Assembly: GCF_037101375.1 (NCBI RefSeq)
Contig: NZ_AP029019.1
Location: 930,001-994,000, forward strand
Reading direction: 5' to 3'
DNA from: Acidovorax sp. DW039
GTDB lineage: Bacteria > Pseudomonadota > Gammaproteobacteria > Burkholderiales > Burkholderiaceae_C
Length of the DNA stretch: 64,000 nt
Positions 46,595 through 55,872 of the stretch are shown here, in pieces (position 1 is the first letter of the stretch; each line of letters starts with the position of its first letter). Made by a program: the position numbers and the translations under genes. The notes beneath the pieces are model-generated. The model worked only from the letters and a program-made list of their open reading frames with translations, was not told the DNA's origin and did no database searches.

Positions 46595-46953
46595 TGTGAA
46601 AGCAAGGTCCCTCGTTGCCTGAGGGCCTGCTCAAGTGGGTCGCATGTTGCTTGGTGGGGATTTGCAGTGCGACCGATAGAGAACACCGGGCATTTTGCGA
46701 GCCTTATGGTTCAGGTTCGCGAGATGCATTCCGGTGTTTTTTATTTTGTGCCGAACCATATCGCCTCTTTTTGGCGAATGGTGCCCCTCTTCGGGGCCGC
46801 AACGGCGCAATTTTATTGGCACCGAATTTGCGAAGTAGCCAAGACTTGAATCAGGTCAACCCATTGGCCTGCGTGATTCACGGAAATCAGGGATTCCCTC
46901 TTGGTTTTCAAGGCCCTTTACTGCATAGTAAATTTTTTTAAAGAGAATGTTCC
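46595..46953. other. Gap between the second porin and the peptide-binding protein
   Basis: This 359-base stretch holds the terminator at 46681-46748 and an AT-rich promoter-like end. TTGGTT near 46901 and CATAGT near 46924 are weak -35/-10 candidates, and AAGAGA is the ribosome binding site before 46954. A 108-codon frame across it has no ribosome binding site and spans the terminator, so it was not called. Confidence 0.55.
46681..46748 (+). terminator. Long hairpin terminator after the second porin
   Basis: AACACCGG (46682-46689) pairs with CCGGTGTT (46731-46738). The interior arms TGCGAGCC and GGTTCGCG also pair. TTTTATTTT follows. Confidence 0.85.
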
Positions 46954-48528
46954 ATGAAGTTAAAGCACGTTTTGTTGGCAGCAGCTGTGGCGTTGTCTTT
47001 CACTCCTGCTTTGCAGGCCAAGACTTTCAAGTGGACCAGCCAGGGTGAAATTGCTACCTGGGATATTCACTCGCAAAACAATGCCCTCCAAAACGGGCTG
47101 CATGCAAATGTCTATGAGAGCCTTGTGTACTACGACAGCAAGACTTTCAACGTCGAGCCCATGCTCGCCACTGCATGGAAGGAAGTGACACCCACTCAGG
47201 TGCGCTTTACTCTGCGCAAGGATGTCAAGTTTCATGACGGCTCTGTCATGACAGCGGACGATGTGGTCTTCTCCCTGAATCGGGCCATGGCAAAGACGTC
47301 CAACTACACGCCCTACACACAAGGCATCTCCAAGGTCAACAAGGTCGATGCGCAAACGGTGGACGTCATCCTCAGTGCGCCCAACCCCGTTTTGCTCCGC
47401 CAGATGACGGAGCTGCGCATCATGAGCAAGGCCTGGTCTGAAAAGAACAAGTCTGTAGAACCCAAGGACATCAAAGGCACCGACGAAAACTTTGCCCACC
47501 GCAATGCCATGGGCACTGGCCCCTACATGCTGGAGTCGTGGCAGCCCGATGTGAAGATGGTGTTCAAGCGCAATCCCAACTGGTGGGGCAAGATGGATGG
47601 AAACGTGACGGAAATCGTCTACACCCCCATCAAGTCGGCTGCTACCCGCATTGCTGCACTGCTCTCGGGTGAAGTGGATCTTGTACTTGACCCAACGCCT
47701 CAAGACTTGGCGCGCTTGCGCGCCAACTCGGAGCTGAAGGTCGTTGATGGTCTTGAGAACCGCACCATCTTTTTGGGTATGGATCAGTTCCGCGACGAAC
47801 TGCCTGGCTCCAACGTCAAGGGCAAGAATCCTTTGAAGGATGTGCGTGTCCGCAAGGCTTTGTACCAAGCGATTGATGCAGACACCATCTCCCGCAGCAT
47901 CATGCGCGGGCTGGGCAAACCTACTGGCACCCTGGTGGCGCCTCAAGTCGCTGGCTGGACTGAGTCCGTGGCCAAGCGCTTGCCTTACAGCGTTGATACT
48001 GCCAAGAAACTGCTGGCTGAGGCAGGCTACCCCGACGGTTTTGAAGTGGACTTTGCATGCCCCAACAACCGTTACATCAACGACGAGGCCATTTGCCAAG
48101 CGGTCACAGCCATGTGGTCGCGTGTGGGCGTGAAGGCCAAGCTGCGCACCTTGCCGCTGGTCAATTACTTCCCCATGATTCAACGCTACGAAGCCAGCAT
48201 CTACATGCTGGGCTGGGGTGTGCCCACGTTTGACTCCCTCTACAGCCTGCAGTCCCTGGTGCGCTCTGTCGGAACCGGCGGTGATGGCAACTACAACGTA
48301 GGCCGCTACAGCAATCAGCGCATGGATTACCTGGTGGACCGCATCAAGGTCGAAACCGACGCGCCTGTGCGCGCTCGCATGCTGACCGAGGCCCTGCAAC
48401 TGTCCAACGATACGGTGTCACACATCCCTCTGCATGACCAAGTGATCCCTTGGGCGATGAAGAAAAATGTGGAAATGGTGCACCGCGCGGACAACCGCGT
48501 AGACATGCGTACCGTCAAGGTGAACTGA
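46954..48528 (+). CDS. Peptide ABC transporter substrate-binding protein (family 5), first copy
   Basis: This is a periplasmic binding protein of the DppA/OppA family, 524 residues, with a signal peptide cleaved near residue 22 (LQA|KTF). Family landmarks are KDVKFHDGSVMTADDVVFSL and RVRKALYQAID. The binding site WW-type segment RNPNWWGK is kept. It lies upstream of the permease gene but is separated from it by a terminator, so it can be made in excess. It shares many blocks with the second binding protein at 51018 (for example NVKGKNP and AEAGYP), so the two are paralogues. Confidence 0.93.
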   Translation: MKLKHVLLAAAVALSFTPALQAKTFKWTSQGEIATWDIHSQNNALQNGLHANVYESLVYYDSKTFNVEPMLATAWKEVTPTQVRFTLRKDVKFHDGSVMTADDVVFSLNRAMAKTSNYTPYTQGISKVNKVDAQTVDVILSAPNPVLLRQMTELRIMSKAWSEKNKSVEPKDIKGTDENFAHRNAMGTGPYMLESWQPDVKMVFKRNPNWWGKMDGNVTEIVYTPIKSAATRIAALLSGEVDLVLDPTPQDLARLRANSELKVVDGLENRTIFLGMDQFRDELPGSNVKGKNPLKDVRVRKALYQAIDADTISRSIMRGLGKPTGTLVAPQVAGWTESVAKRLPYSVDTAKKLLAEAGYPDGFEVDFACPNNRYINDEAICQAVTAMWSRVGVKAKLRTLPLVNYFPMIQRYEASIYMLGWGVPTFDSLYSLQSLVRSVGTGGDGNYNVGRYSNQRMDYLVDRIKVETDAPVRARMLTEALQLSNDTVSHIPLHDQVIPWAMKKNVEMVHRADNRVDMRTVKVN

Positions 48529-48542
48529 CCGGAAATGCATAT

Positions 48543-48576
48543 AAGAAAACCGGGGGCTGAGGCCCTCGGTTTTCTT
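48543..48576 (+). terminator. Terminator after the first binding protein
   Basis: AAGAAAACCG and CGGTTTTCTT form a perfect 10-bp stem with an inner GGG/CCC extension. It would reduce readthrough to the permease, a usual arrangement for making more binding protein than transporter. Confidence 0.85.
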
Positions 48577-48680
48577 GGGAAGGTCTGCGGTGCTGTCCCG
48601 TAGACCGACAGTCTTTTGCGAAACTTTTCCCGCCGCGGTCTTCGTGCTTCATCATGACCACGGCGTTTGTTCCCGATAAA

Positions 48681-48711
48681 GTGACATGGCGGCCAAAAGC
48701 GGCGATGTCAC
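48681..48711. promoter_or_regulatory. Inverted repeat upstream of the permease gene
   Basis: GTGACAT (48681-48687) and ATGTCAC (48705-48711), 24 bp centre to centre, lie 28 bases before the permease start. It could be an operator or a leader hairpin. Confidence 0.35.
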
Positions 48712-48738
48712 GCTTTCGAAAACCAACTCGACGCTCCG

Positions 48739-49719
48739 ATGCTTGCTTTTATTCTCCGCCGCCTCATCCAGGCAGTGATCGTGATGGTCACGGTGGCCTT
48801 CATCGCCTTCATGCTGTTCCAGTACGTGGGGGATCCGGTGGTGTTTTTGCTGGGGCAGGATGCCACCCCCGAGCAGATTCGTGAGCTGAGGGCCTCGCTT
48901 GGGCTCGACAAGCCCTTCTTTGTGCAGTTCTGGCACTTCCTGGTCAATGCTGCGCAAGGTGAGTTTGGGTTGAGCCTGCGTCAAGGGGCGAAGGTGTCCC
49001 GCCTGATTGCCGAGCGCTTTCCGGCCACCCTGGAGTTGGCGCTGGTTGCCGCGTTCCTAGCCCTGCTGGTCGGTGTGCCCATGGGTGTTTATGCCGCCCT
49101 CAAGCGCGGCACATTCACCAGCCAGCTGTTCATGACGATTTCCCTGCTGGGCGTCTCGCTGCCCACCTTCCTCATCGGTATCTTGCTGATCCTGGTGTTT
49201 TCCGTCACCCTCGGCTGGTTCCCCAGCTTTGGGCGGGGTGAAGTGGTCAAGCTCGGCTGGTGGAGTTCCGGGTTGCTCACAGCCAAGGGCTGGCACCACA
49301 TCACTCTGCCTGCCATCACGCTGGCCATCTTCCAGCTCACATTGATCATGCGTCTCGTGCGGGCTGAGATGCTGGAAGTGCTGCGCACCGACTACATCAA
49401 GTTCGCCCGGGCTCGTGGCCTGTCCAACCGTGCCATCCATTTTGGGCATGCCCTCAAGAACACGCTGGTGCCCGTGATGACCATCACCGGGCTGCAACTG
49501 GGTGGGCTCATCGCATTTGCCATCATCACCGAGACCGTGTTCCAGTGGCCAGGCATGGGCCTGCTGTTCATCCAGGCGGTAACGTTTGCCGACATTCCCG
49601 TGATGGCCGCTTACCTGTGCCTGATTGCACTGATTTTTGTGGTCATCAATCTGGTGGTGGATCTGCTGTACTTTGTGGTCGATCCACGGCTGCGCGTAGG
49701 CAAGGCAGGGGGGCACTGA
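48739..49719 (+). CDS. Peptide ABC transporter permease, DppB type
   Basis: This is an inner-membrane permease of 326 residues with six predicted helices. The N-terminus MLAFILRRLIQAVIVMVTVAF and the late EAA-loop (EMLEVLRTDYIKFARARGLS) identify the DppB/OppB branch. Its stop overlaps the ATG of the M20 hydrolase gene (TGATG), so the two are translated together. Confidence 0.93.
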   Translation: MLAFILRRLIQAVIVMVTVAFIAFMLFQYVGDPVVFLLGQDATPEQIRELRASLGLDKPFFVQFWHFLVNAAQGEFGLSLRQGAKVSRLIAERFPATLELALVAAFLALLVGVPMGVYAALKRGTFTSQLFMTISLLGVSLPTFLIGILLILVFSVTLGWFPSFGRGEVVKLGWWSSGLLTAKGWHHITLPAITLAIFQLTLIMRLVRAEMLEVLRTDYIKFARARGLSNRAIHFGHALKNTLVPVMTITGLQLGGLIAFAIITETVFQWPGMGLLFIQAVTFADIPVMAAYLCLIALIFVVINLVVDLLYFVVDPRLRVGKAGGH

Positions 49720-50936
49720 TGCAGGCACCTCGCATGAAGGCAGGGGGCCGTGCATTTGCCCACATTGCCCAATACCACCCTGAGCTGACCGCCCTGCGGC
49801 GGGACTTGCACGCCCACCCGGAGCTGGGCTTTGAAGAGGTCTACACCGGCAAACGGGTGGTAGAAGCCCTTAAGGTCTGTGGCGTGGATGAGATCCACGA
49901 AGGCATTGGCCGCACCGGTATCGTGGCCGTCATCCGCGGGCGCAGTGTGGCCAGTGGCGCCATGGTGGGCTTGCGTGCAGATATGGACGCGCTGCCGCTG
50001 GCAGAGCACAACGACTTCGCATGGAAGTCCTGCAAGCCCGGTTTGATGCACGGCTGTGGGCACGACGGGCACACTGCCATGCTGGTGGGTGCGGCGCGTT
50101 ACCTTGCAGAAACCCGCAACTTTGATGGCACCGCCGTGCTTGTGTTCCAGCCTGGTGAAGAGGGTTTTGCGGGAGCGCGCGTGATGATGGAAGACGGTCT
50201 GTTTGACCGCTTTCCGGTGCAATCCATCTATGCCATGCACAACTGGCCTGCCATGCAGCCCGGCACCATCGGCATCAATCCCGGCCCCATGATGGCGGCC
50301 GCAGACCGTGTCACCATTGAGATCACGGGCCGCGGAGGGCATGGTGCCCATGCCTACCAGACGGTGGATGTGGTGCTGGTGGCCGCGCAGATCATCACGG
50401 CTGCTCAGAGCATTGTGTCGCGCAACGTGCGGCCGCTCGAAAGCGCGGTGGTCAGCCTCTGCGCCATGAAGGCGGGCGAGCTGGGCGCATTCAGCGTTTT
50501 GCCGGGCTCAGCCACGCTCGTGGGCACCGTACGCACGTTCAACCCCGTGGTGCAGGAGATGGTCGAGAACCGCCTCAAGGAACTGTGCAGCGCCATTGCC
50601 TTGGGCTTTGGTGCCACGGCCACCGTGCATTACGAGCGCATCTATCCGGCAACCATCAACACCGAAAGCGAAGCCATTTTTGCGGGCGACGTTGCCGAGT
50701 CTCTGGTGGGCGCTGACCATGTGGTGCGTGACCTGGAGCCCAGCATGGGCGCAGAAGACTTCTCTTTCATGCTGCAGACCAAGCCCGGCGCCTATCTGCG
50801 CATAGGGCAGGGCACCGGTGCCAGTGGCAGTGCCCTGCACAACAGCCGCTACGACTTCAATGACGACATCCTGCCCTTGGGCTCGGCATTGCACGCCAGC
50901 CTGATCGAGCGGGCCATGCCGCTGCCCATGCCTTGA
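49719..50936 (+). CDS. M20 family amidohydrolase / aminoacylase
   Basis: This is a cytoplasmic metallohydrolase of the M20D (hippurate hydrolase, IAA-amino acid hydrolase, aminoacylase) family, 405 residues. Metal-binding motif HGCGHDGH is at 111-118; the PGEEG glutamate block and the GRGGHGAHAY dimerisation-domain histidine are present, as is the late MGAEDFSFM block. The start overlaps the permease stop. Being embedded in a peptide transporter locus, it likely hydrolyses the imported N-acyl or dipeptide substrate. Confidence 0.92.
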   Translation: MQAPRMKAGGRAFAHIAQYHPELTALRRDLHAHPELGFEEVYTGKRVVEALKVCGVDEIHEGIGRTGIVAVIRGRSVASGAMVGLRADMDALPLAEHNDFAWKSCKPGLMHGCGHDGHTAMLVGAARYLAETRNFDGTAVLVFQPGEEGFAGARVMMEDGLFDRFPVQSIYAMHNWPAMQPGTIGINPGPMMAAADRVTIEITGRGGHGAHAYQTVDVVLVAAQIITAAQSIVSRNVRPLESAVVSLCAMKAGELGAFSVLPGSATLVGTVRTFNPVVQEMVENRLKELCSAIALGFGATATVHYERIYPATINTESEAIFAGDVAESLVGADHVVRDLEPSMGAEDFSFMLQTKPGAYLRIGQGTGASGSALHNSRYDFNDDILPLGSALHASLIERAMPLPMP

Positions 50937-51017
50937 GGCAGATGAGCCCGCTTGCCATGTCCGGCGCTTTTTCCTTTAACGCCTGAGTCCTTTCCCCACC
51001 CTCCCCAGGAGAACCGC

Positions 51018-52595
51018 ATGAAAATCCAACGCAAAATGACCGCGGCAGCCTTGTGTGTTGCCTTGTCTGCAGCAGGCATGGTGGCCAGCGCGCAAACGGT
51101 GCGCATTGCCAACCAGGGCGACTCCTTGTCCATGGACCCGCACTCTCTCAACGAAACCCTGCAGTTGAGCGTGACAGGCAATGTGTATGAACCCCTGGTG
51201 GGCCGCAACAAGGACCTGAGCCTGGCCCCCGCGCTGGCCACCAGCTGGAAGCAGACCTCGCCCACCGTGTGGCGTTTTGAACTGCGCAAGGGTGTCCAGT
51301 TTCATGATGGCACCCCCTTCACGGCAGACGATGTGGTGTTCAGCCTCGCCCGCACCCAGGTCGAAGGCTCTGACATGAAGAGCTACACCAACGACTTCAA
51401 GGAAGTGCGCAAGATCGACAGCCACACGGTCGAGATTGAGACCAAGACGCCATTCCCCATCCTGCCGGATGTGCTCTCGCTCGTTTACATCATGAGCAAG
51501 AAGTGGTGCGAGACCAACCAGGCCACCGTGCCAGTGGATCGTCGCAAGGGCATTGAAAACGCCGCCTCCTTCCGTGCCAATGGCACCGGCCCCTTCCGCT
51601 TGCGTGAGCGCCAGCCCAATGTGCGCACCGTGTTCACTCGCAATGGCTCCTACTGGGGCAAGATTGAAGGCAACGTGAGCGAGGTGGTGTTCACCCCCAT
51701 CGGTAACGACGCAACCCGCGTGGCAGCGCTGCTGTCGGGTGAGGTGGATGTGATGGAACCTGTGCCAGTGCAGGACATTGACCGCGTCAACAGCAGCCCC
51801 AACACCCGCGCCATTACGGGGCCTGAGCTGCGCACCATCTTCCTGGGCATGGACCAGAAGCGTGACGAGCTGCTCTACTCCAACGTCAAGGGCAAGAACC
51901 CCTTCAAGGACAAGCGCGTGCGCCAGGCCTTCTACCAGGCCATCGACATCGAAGGCATCAAGAAGACCGTGATGCGCGGTGCCTCCAACCCGTCTGCACA
52001 GCTGGTGGGCCCGGGCATCAACGGCTTTCAACCTGACATGAAGCGTTTGCCCTATGACGTGGAAGCGGCCAAGAAGCTGATGGCCGAGGCGGGTTACCCC
52101 AACGGCTTCGAAGTGTCGATGAACTGCCCCAACGACCGTTATGTGAACGACGGCCGCATCTGCCAGACCGTGGCAGCCAACCTCTCGCGCATCAACGTCA
52201 AGATCAACCTGCAGGCAGAAACCAAGGGCACCTACTTCCCCAAGGTACTGCGCCGCGACACCAGCTTCTACATGCTGGGCTGGACCCCCGCCACCTACGA
52301 CGCGCACAACGCCATGAATGCCATCATGCGCTGCGTGGATGACAAGGGCGCGGGCCAGTTCAACCTGGGGGCTTACTGCAACCCCAAGGTGGACGAGCTG
52401 ACTCTCAAAGTCCAGGCGGAGACCGACAAGGACAAACGCAATGCCTACATCAAGGAAGCGTTCGACTTGCACGCTGCCGATGTGGGCCACATCCCCCTGC
52501 ACCAGCAGGCATTGGCCTGGGGCGTGAACAAGAAGGTCAAGCTCGTGCAGCTGGCCGACAACTTCATGTATTTCAAGTGGATCAGCATCCCCTGA
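51018..52595 (+). CDS. Peptide ABC transporter substrate-binding protein (family 5), second copy
   Basis: This periplasmic binding protein of the DppA family has 525 residues from the ATG at 51018 (AGGAGA upstream) and a signal peptide cleaved near residue 25 (ASA|QTV). Landmarks are KGVQFHDGTPFTADDVVFSL, RVRQAFYQAID and HIPLHQQALAWGV. It is paralogous to the first copy. The two binding proteins bracket one DppB-like permease and the hydrolase, suggesting one transporter served by two receptors of different specificity. Confidence 0.93.
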   Translation: MKIQRKMTAAALCVALSAAGMVASAQTVRIANQGDSLSMDPHSLNETLQLSVTGNVYEPLVGRNKDLSLAPALATSWKQTSPTVWRFELRKGVQFHDGTPFTADDVVFSLARTQVEGSDMKSYTNDFKEVRKIDSHTVEIETKTPFPILPDVLSLVYIMSKKWCETNQATVPVDRRKGIENAASFRANGTGPFRLRERQPNVRTVFTRNGSYWGKIEGNVSEVVFTPIGNDATRVAALLSGEVDVMEPVPVQDIDRVNSSPNTRAITGPELRTIFLGMDQKRDELLYSNVKGKNPFKDKRVRQAFYQAIDIEGIKKTVMRGASNPSAQLVGPGINGFQPDMKRLPYDVEAAKKLMAEAGYPNGFEVSMNCPNDRYVNDGRICQTVAANLSRINVKINLQAETKGTYFPKVLRRDTSFYMLGWTPATYDAHNAMNAIMRCVDDKGAGQFNLGAYCNPKVDELTLKVQAETDKDKRNAYIKEAFDLHAADVGHIPLHQQALAWGVNKKVKLVQLADNFMYFKWISIP

Positions 52596-52734
52596 GCCCA
52601 GCGCCCTGAGCCAGGGCACGCTTCCTGATCTTTTTCTCTTGTTTGATTGACCGCTGCGCTGCCCACCACTGCCGGGGTGCAAACCCTGTGCAGGCTGGGC
52701 AGACCCGCTGGCCACAAGCCATGCGCGCACGCGG

Positions 52735-53664
52735 ATGTTTCTGGTTTCTACGATGAAAAAAACACTTGCCCGCTGGTTCGACAGCGACATCGGCTACAGC
52801 TTTCGCACTTCGCCCATGGCGATGCTGGCGGCCTTCATTGCCCTGGTGTGCGTGGTCTGCTCGGTCTTCGCAGGCTGGGTGGCTCCGCACAACCCGTTTG
52901 ATCTGGCCACGCTGGAGCTGGGCGACGCCCGCCTGCCCCCGGCCTGGAATGAGCATGGCACTTCCAAGTACCTGCTGGGCACGGACGACCAGGGGCGCGA
53001 CATTCTGTCTGCGCTGATCTATGGCGCCCGCATCTCGCTGGTGGTGGGGCTGGCCTCGGTGCTCCTGTCGGTGGTGGTGGGCGTGGCGCTGGGTCTGCTG
53101 GCCGGGTTTCGCGGCGGCTGGATCGATGCGGTGCTCATGCGCCTGTGCGATGTGATGCTGTCCTTCCCCGCCATTCTGGTGGCCTTGCTGATTGCGGGTG
53201 TGGGCCGTGCGCTGTTTCCCAACGCGCATGAATCCCTTGCATTTGGTGTGCTCATCTTGTCGATCTCGCTCACGGGCTGGGTGCAATACGCACGTACGGT
53301 GCGCGGCTCCACGCTGGTGGAGCGCAACAAGGAATACGTGCAGGCCGCCCGCGTCACTGGCGTGTCACCGCTTCGCATCATGCGTAAGCATGTGCTGCCC
53401 AACGTGCTGGGCCCGGTGATGGTGCTGGCCACCATCCAGGTCGCCACGGCCATCATCACCGAGGCCACGCTGTCCTTTCTGGGGGTGGGGGCTCCGCCCA
53501 CGTCGCCCTCGCTGGGCACCCTGATCCGCATTGGCAACGACTATCTGTTCTCGGGCGAATGGTGGATCACCGTGTTCCCCGGCGTCATGCTGGTGCTGAT
53601 TGCCCTGTCGGTGAACCTGCTGGGCGACTGGCTGCGTGATGCCCTGAACCCCCGCCTGCGCTGA
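52735..53664 (+). CDS. Peptide ABC transporter permease, DppC type
   Basis: This is the partner inner-membrane permease, 309 residues (303 from the ATG at 52753). The N-terminal ARWFDSDIGYSFRTSPMA, the LGTDDQGRDILSALIYGARI segment and the EAA-loop block EYVQAARVTGVSPLRIMRKH identify the DppC/OppC branch. No strong ribosome binding site is seen before either start. It is followed by both ATPases. Confidence 0.93.
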   Translation: MFLVSTMKKTLARWFDSDIGYSFRTSPMAMLAAFIALVCVVCSVFAGWVAPHNPFDLATLELGDARLPPAWNEHGTSKYLLGTDDQGRDILSALIYGARISLVVGLASVLLSVVVGVALGLLAGFRGGWIDAVLMRLCDVMLSFPAILVALLIAGVGRALFPNAHESLAFGVLILSISLTGWVQYARTVRGSTLVERNKEYVQAARVTGVSPLRIMRKHVLPNVLGPVMVLATIQVATAIITEATLSFLGVGAPPTSPSLGTLIRIGNDYLFSGEWWITVFPGVMLVLIALSVNLLGDWLRDALNPRLR

Positions 53665-53693
53665 ACACGAAGAGCAAAAGAAGTGACCACCCC

Positions 53694-54674
53694 ATGAGTC
53701 TCCTAGAAGTCAAAAACCTCGTTGTCGAATTCCCGGGCCGTCGCGGCACCCTGCGCGCTCTGGACGACATTTCCTTCTCCATCGCTCCCGGCGAGATCCT
53801 GGGCGTGGTGGGTGAATCGGGCGCGGGCAAGTCGCTCACCGGCGCAGCCATCATCGGCCTGCTGGAGCCTCCAGGCCGTGTGGCCTCGGGCCAGATCCTG
53901 CTGGAGGGCCAGCGCATCGACAACCTGGGCCATGAAGAAATGCGCCACATCCGTGGCCGCCGCATCGGCGCGATTTTTCAGGACCCGCTCACCTCGCTGA
54001 ACCCGCTGTACACCGTGGGCCGCCAGTTGACGGAAACCATCCTGGCCCACCTGCCCGTGAATGCGGCAGAAGCTCGCCAGCGCGCCATCCAGCTGCTCAA
54101 GGACACCGGCATTCCTGCCGCCGAAGAGCGCATCGACCACTACCCGCACCAGTTCTCGGGCGGCATGCGCCAGCGCGTAGTGATTGCCCTGGCCCTGGCG
54201 GCCGAGCCCAAGCTCATCGTGGCCGACGAGCCCACCACGGCGCTGGATGTGTCCATCCAGGCGCAGATCATCACGCTGCTCAAAAACATCTGTAAATCGC
54301 GCGGTGCGGCCGTGATGCTCATCACCCACGACATGGGGGTGATTGCCGAAACCTGCGACCGCGTAGCCGTGCTGTACGCCGGGCGCGTGGCCGAGATTGG
54401 CCCGGTGCACGACGTGATCAACCAGCCATCGCACCCGTACACCGCAGGGCTCATGGCCTCCATCCCCGACATGGAGCAAGACCGCGAGCGTCTGAACCAG
54501 ATCGACGGTGCCATGCCGCGCCTGAACGCCATTCCCAAGGGCTGCGCCTACAACCCCCGTTGCCCCAAAACCTTTGACCGCTGCATGACCGAACGCCCCG
54601 ACCTGATGAGCGCCGGAAACACCCGCGCCGCCTGCTGGCTGCACGCTGCTGACAACACCAAGGTGGCCGCATGA
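53694..54674 (+). CDS. Peptide ABC transporter ATPase, DppD type
   Basis: This is a cytoplasmic ATPase subunit, 326 residues. Walker A is GESGAGKS, the Q-loop follows in [14 protein letters not shown], the signature is FSGGMRQR and Walker B LIVADEPT with ALDV after it. The C-terminal oligopeptide-transporter region has the cysteines of [15 protein letters not shown]. In some Dpp/Opp ATPases these bind a 4Fe-4S cluster. The stop overlaps the next ATPase gene (ATGA). Confidence 0.95.
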   Translation: MSLLEVKNLVVEFPGRRGTLRALDDISFSIAPGEILGVVGESGAGKSLTGAAIIGLLEPPGRVASGQILLEGQRIDNLGHEEMRHIRGRRIGAIFQDPLTSLNPLYTVGRQLTETILAHLPVNAAEARQRAIQLLKDTGIPAAEERIDHYPHQFSGGMRQRVVIALALAAEPKLIVADEPTTALDVSIQAQIITLLKNICKSRGAAVMLITHDMGVIAETCDRVAVLYAGRVAEIGPVHDVINQPSHPYTAGLMASIPDMEQDRERLNQIDGAMPRLNAIPKGCAYNPRCPKTFDRCMTERPDLMSAGNTRAACWLHAADNTKVAA

Positions 54675-55687
54675 GCAGCGCAGTGAATTCTTCCCACAAG
54701 CCCCTGGTGCAGGCGCACGACCTGGCCAAGACCTTTGACGTCTCGGCCCCCTGGCTCAACCGCGTGCTCGAGGGCAAGCCCCGCACGCTGCTGCACGCTG
54801 TGGATGGCGTGAGCTTCGAGATCGAAAAGGGTAAGACCCTGGCCCTGGTGGGCGAATCTGGCTGCGGCAAAAGCACCGTGGCCCGCCTGCTGGTGGGCTT
54901 GTACGATCCCACGCGCGGCGGTCTCACGTTCGACGGGCAAGACGCCCACGCCGCCTTCAAGGGCAACGATGCCAAGGCCATGCGCCGCCGCATCCAGATG
55001 ATCTTTCAGGACCCCTACGCCAGCCTGAACCCGCGCTGGTTGGTGGAAGACATCATTGGCGAACCCTTGCGCGAGCATGGCCTCATCACCGACAAGGTCC
55101 AGCTCAAGCAACGTGTGGGCGAGCTGCTGCAGTCGGTGGGCCTGTCGCCGCTCGACATGGTCAAGTACCCGCACCAGTTCTCGGGCGGACAGCGCCAGCG
55201 CATCTCCATTGCCCGCGCATTGGCCACCGAGCCTGAATTTCTGGTGTGCGACGAGCCCACCAGCGCGCTCGATGTGTCGGTGCAGGCGCAGGTGCTCAAC
55301 ATCATGAAAGACCTGCAGCGCCAGCGGCAGCTCACCTACCTGTTCATCAGCCACAACCTGGCGGTGGTGCGCCATGTGAGCGATCAGGTGGGCGTGATGT
55401 ACCTGGGCCGTCTGGTGGAACTGGCCGACAAACACCAGCTGTTCGAGTCGCCCCGCCACCCCTACACGCGCATGCTGCTCGATGCCATCCCCAAGATGCA
55501 CGACACCGGCAAGGCGCGCACCCCCGTGCAGGGCGAGGTGCCCAACCCGTTGAACCCGCCACCCGGCTGCGCCTTCAACCCCCGTTGCCCCCACGCCAAC
55601 GACCGCTGCCGCACCGAGCGCCCCAAGCTGCAAAGCCTTGGTGGCATCCGCATTGCGTGCCATGCGGTGGAAGAAGGTCGCATCTGA
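54671..55687 (+). CDS. Peptide ABC transporter ATPase, DppF type
   Basis: This is the second ATPase, 338 residues. Walker A is GESGCGKST, the Q-loop is in MIFQDPYASLNPRW, the signature is FSGGQRQR and Walker B LVCDEPTSALDV. The C-terminal cysteine block CAFNPRCPHANDRC matches DppD. It closes the transport operon, followed by a dispersed repeat and a terminator. Confidence 0.95.
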   Translation: MSSAVNSSHKPLVQAHDLAKTFDVSAPWLNRVLEGKPRTLLHAVDGVSFEIEKGKTLALVGESGCGKSTVARLLVGLYDPTRGGLTFDGQDAHAAFKGNDAKAMRRRIQMIFQDPYASLNPRWLVEDIIGEPLREHGLITDKVQLKQRVGELLQSVGLSPLDMVKYPHQFSGGQRQRISIARALATEPEFLVCDEPTSALDVSVQAQVLNIMKDLQRQRQLTYLFISHNLAVVRHVSDQVGVMYLGRLVELADKHQLFESPRHPYTRMLLDAIPKMHDTGKARTPVQGEVPNPLNPPPGCAFNPRCPHANDRCRTERPKLQSLGGIRIACHAVEEGRI

Positions 55688-55689
55688 GG

Positions 55690-55748
55690 TTTGCTATTGA
55701 ATTGATAGCTGCTTGAGCTTATTTGTAGGGCGCTAGAGGCTATTTTTA
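55690..55748 (+). repeat. Dispersed repeat copy 10 (after dppF-like gene)
   Basis: TTTGCTATTGAATTGATAGC then TGCTTGAGCTTATTTGTAGG then GCGCTAGAGGCTATTTTTAT. A complete copy starting 3 bases after the stop. Confidence 0.85.
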
Positions 55749-55753
55749 TCAAA

Positions 55754-55775
55754 ACAGGCTCCTGAGGGAGCCTGT
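55754..55775 (+). terminator. Terminator of the peptide transport operon
   Basis: ACAGGCTCC, loop TGAG, GGAGCCTGT: a perfect 9-bp stem. An A run precedes it and only TTGG follows, so the T run is weak on this strand. Confidence 0.75.
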
Positions 55776-55872
55776 TGGCTTTGGGGTCTGCAACGGCCCC
55801 GTATTTCATCGCCATGTCATGCACACATCCCACCATCTCGGTTTTTGTTGAACCGACACAGAGGGATTGGCG

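Noticed and set aside
46615..46941. 108-codon frame between the second porin and the binding protein
   Set aside because: It spans the strong terminator at 46681-46748 and has no ribosome binding site or family similarity.
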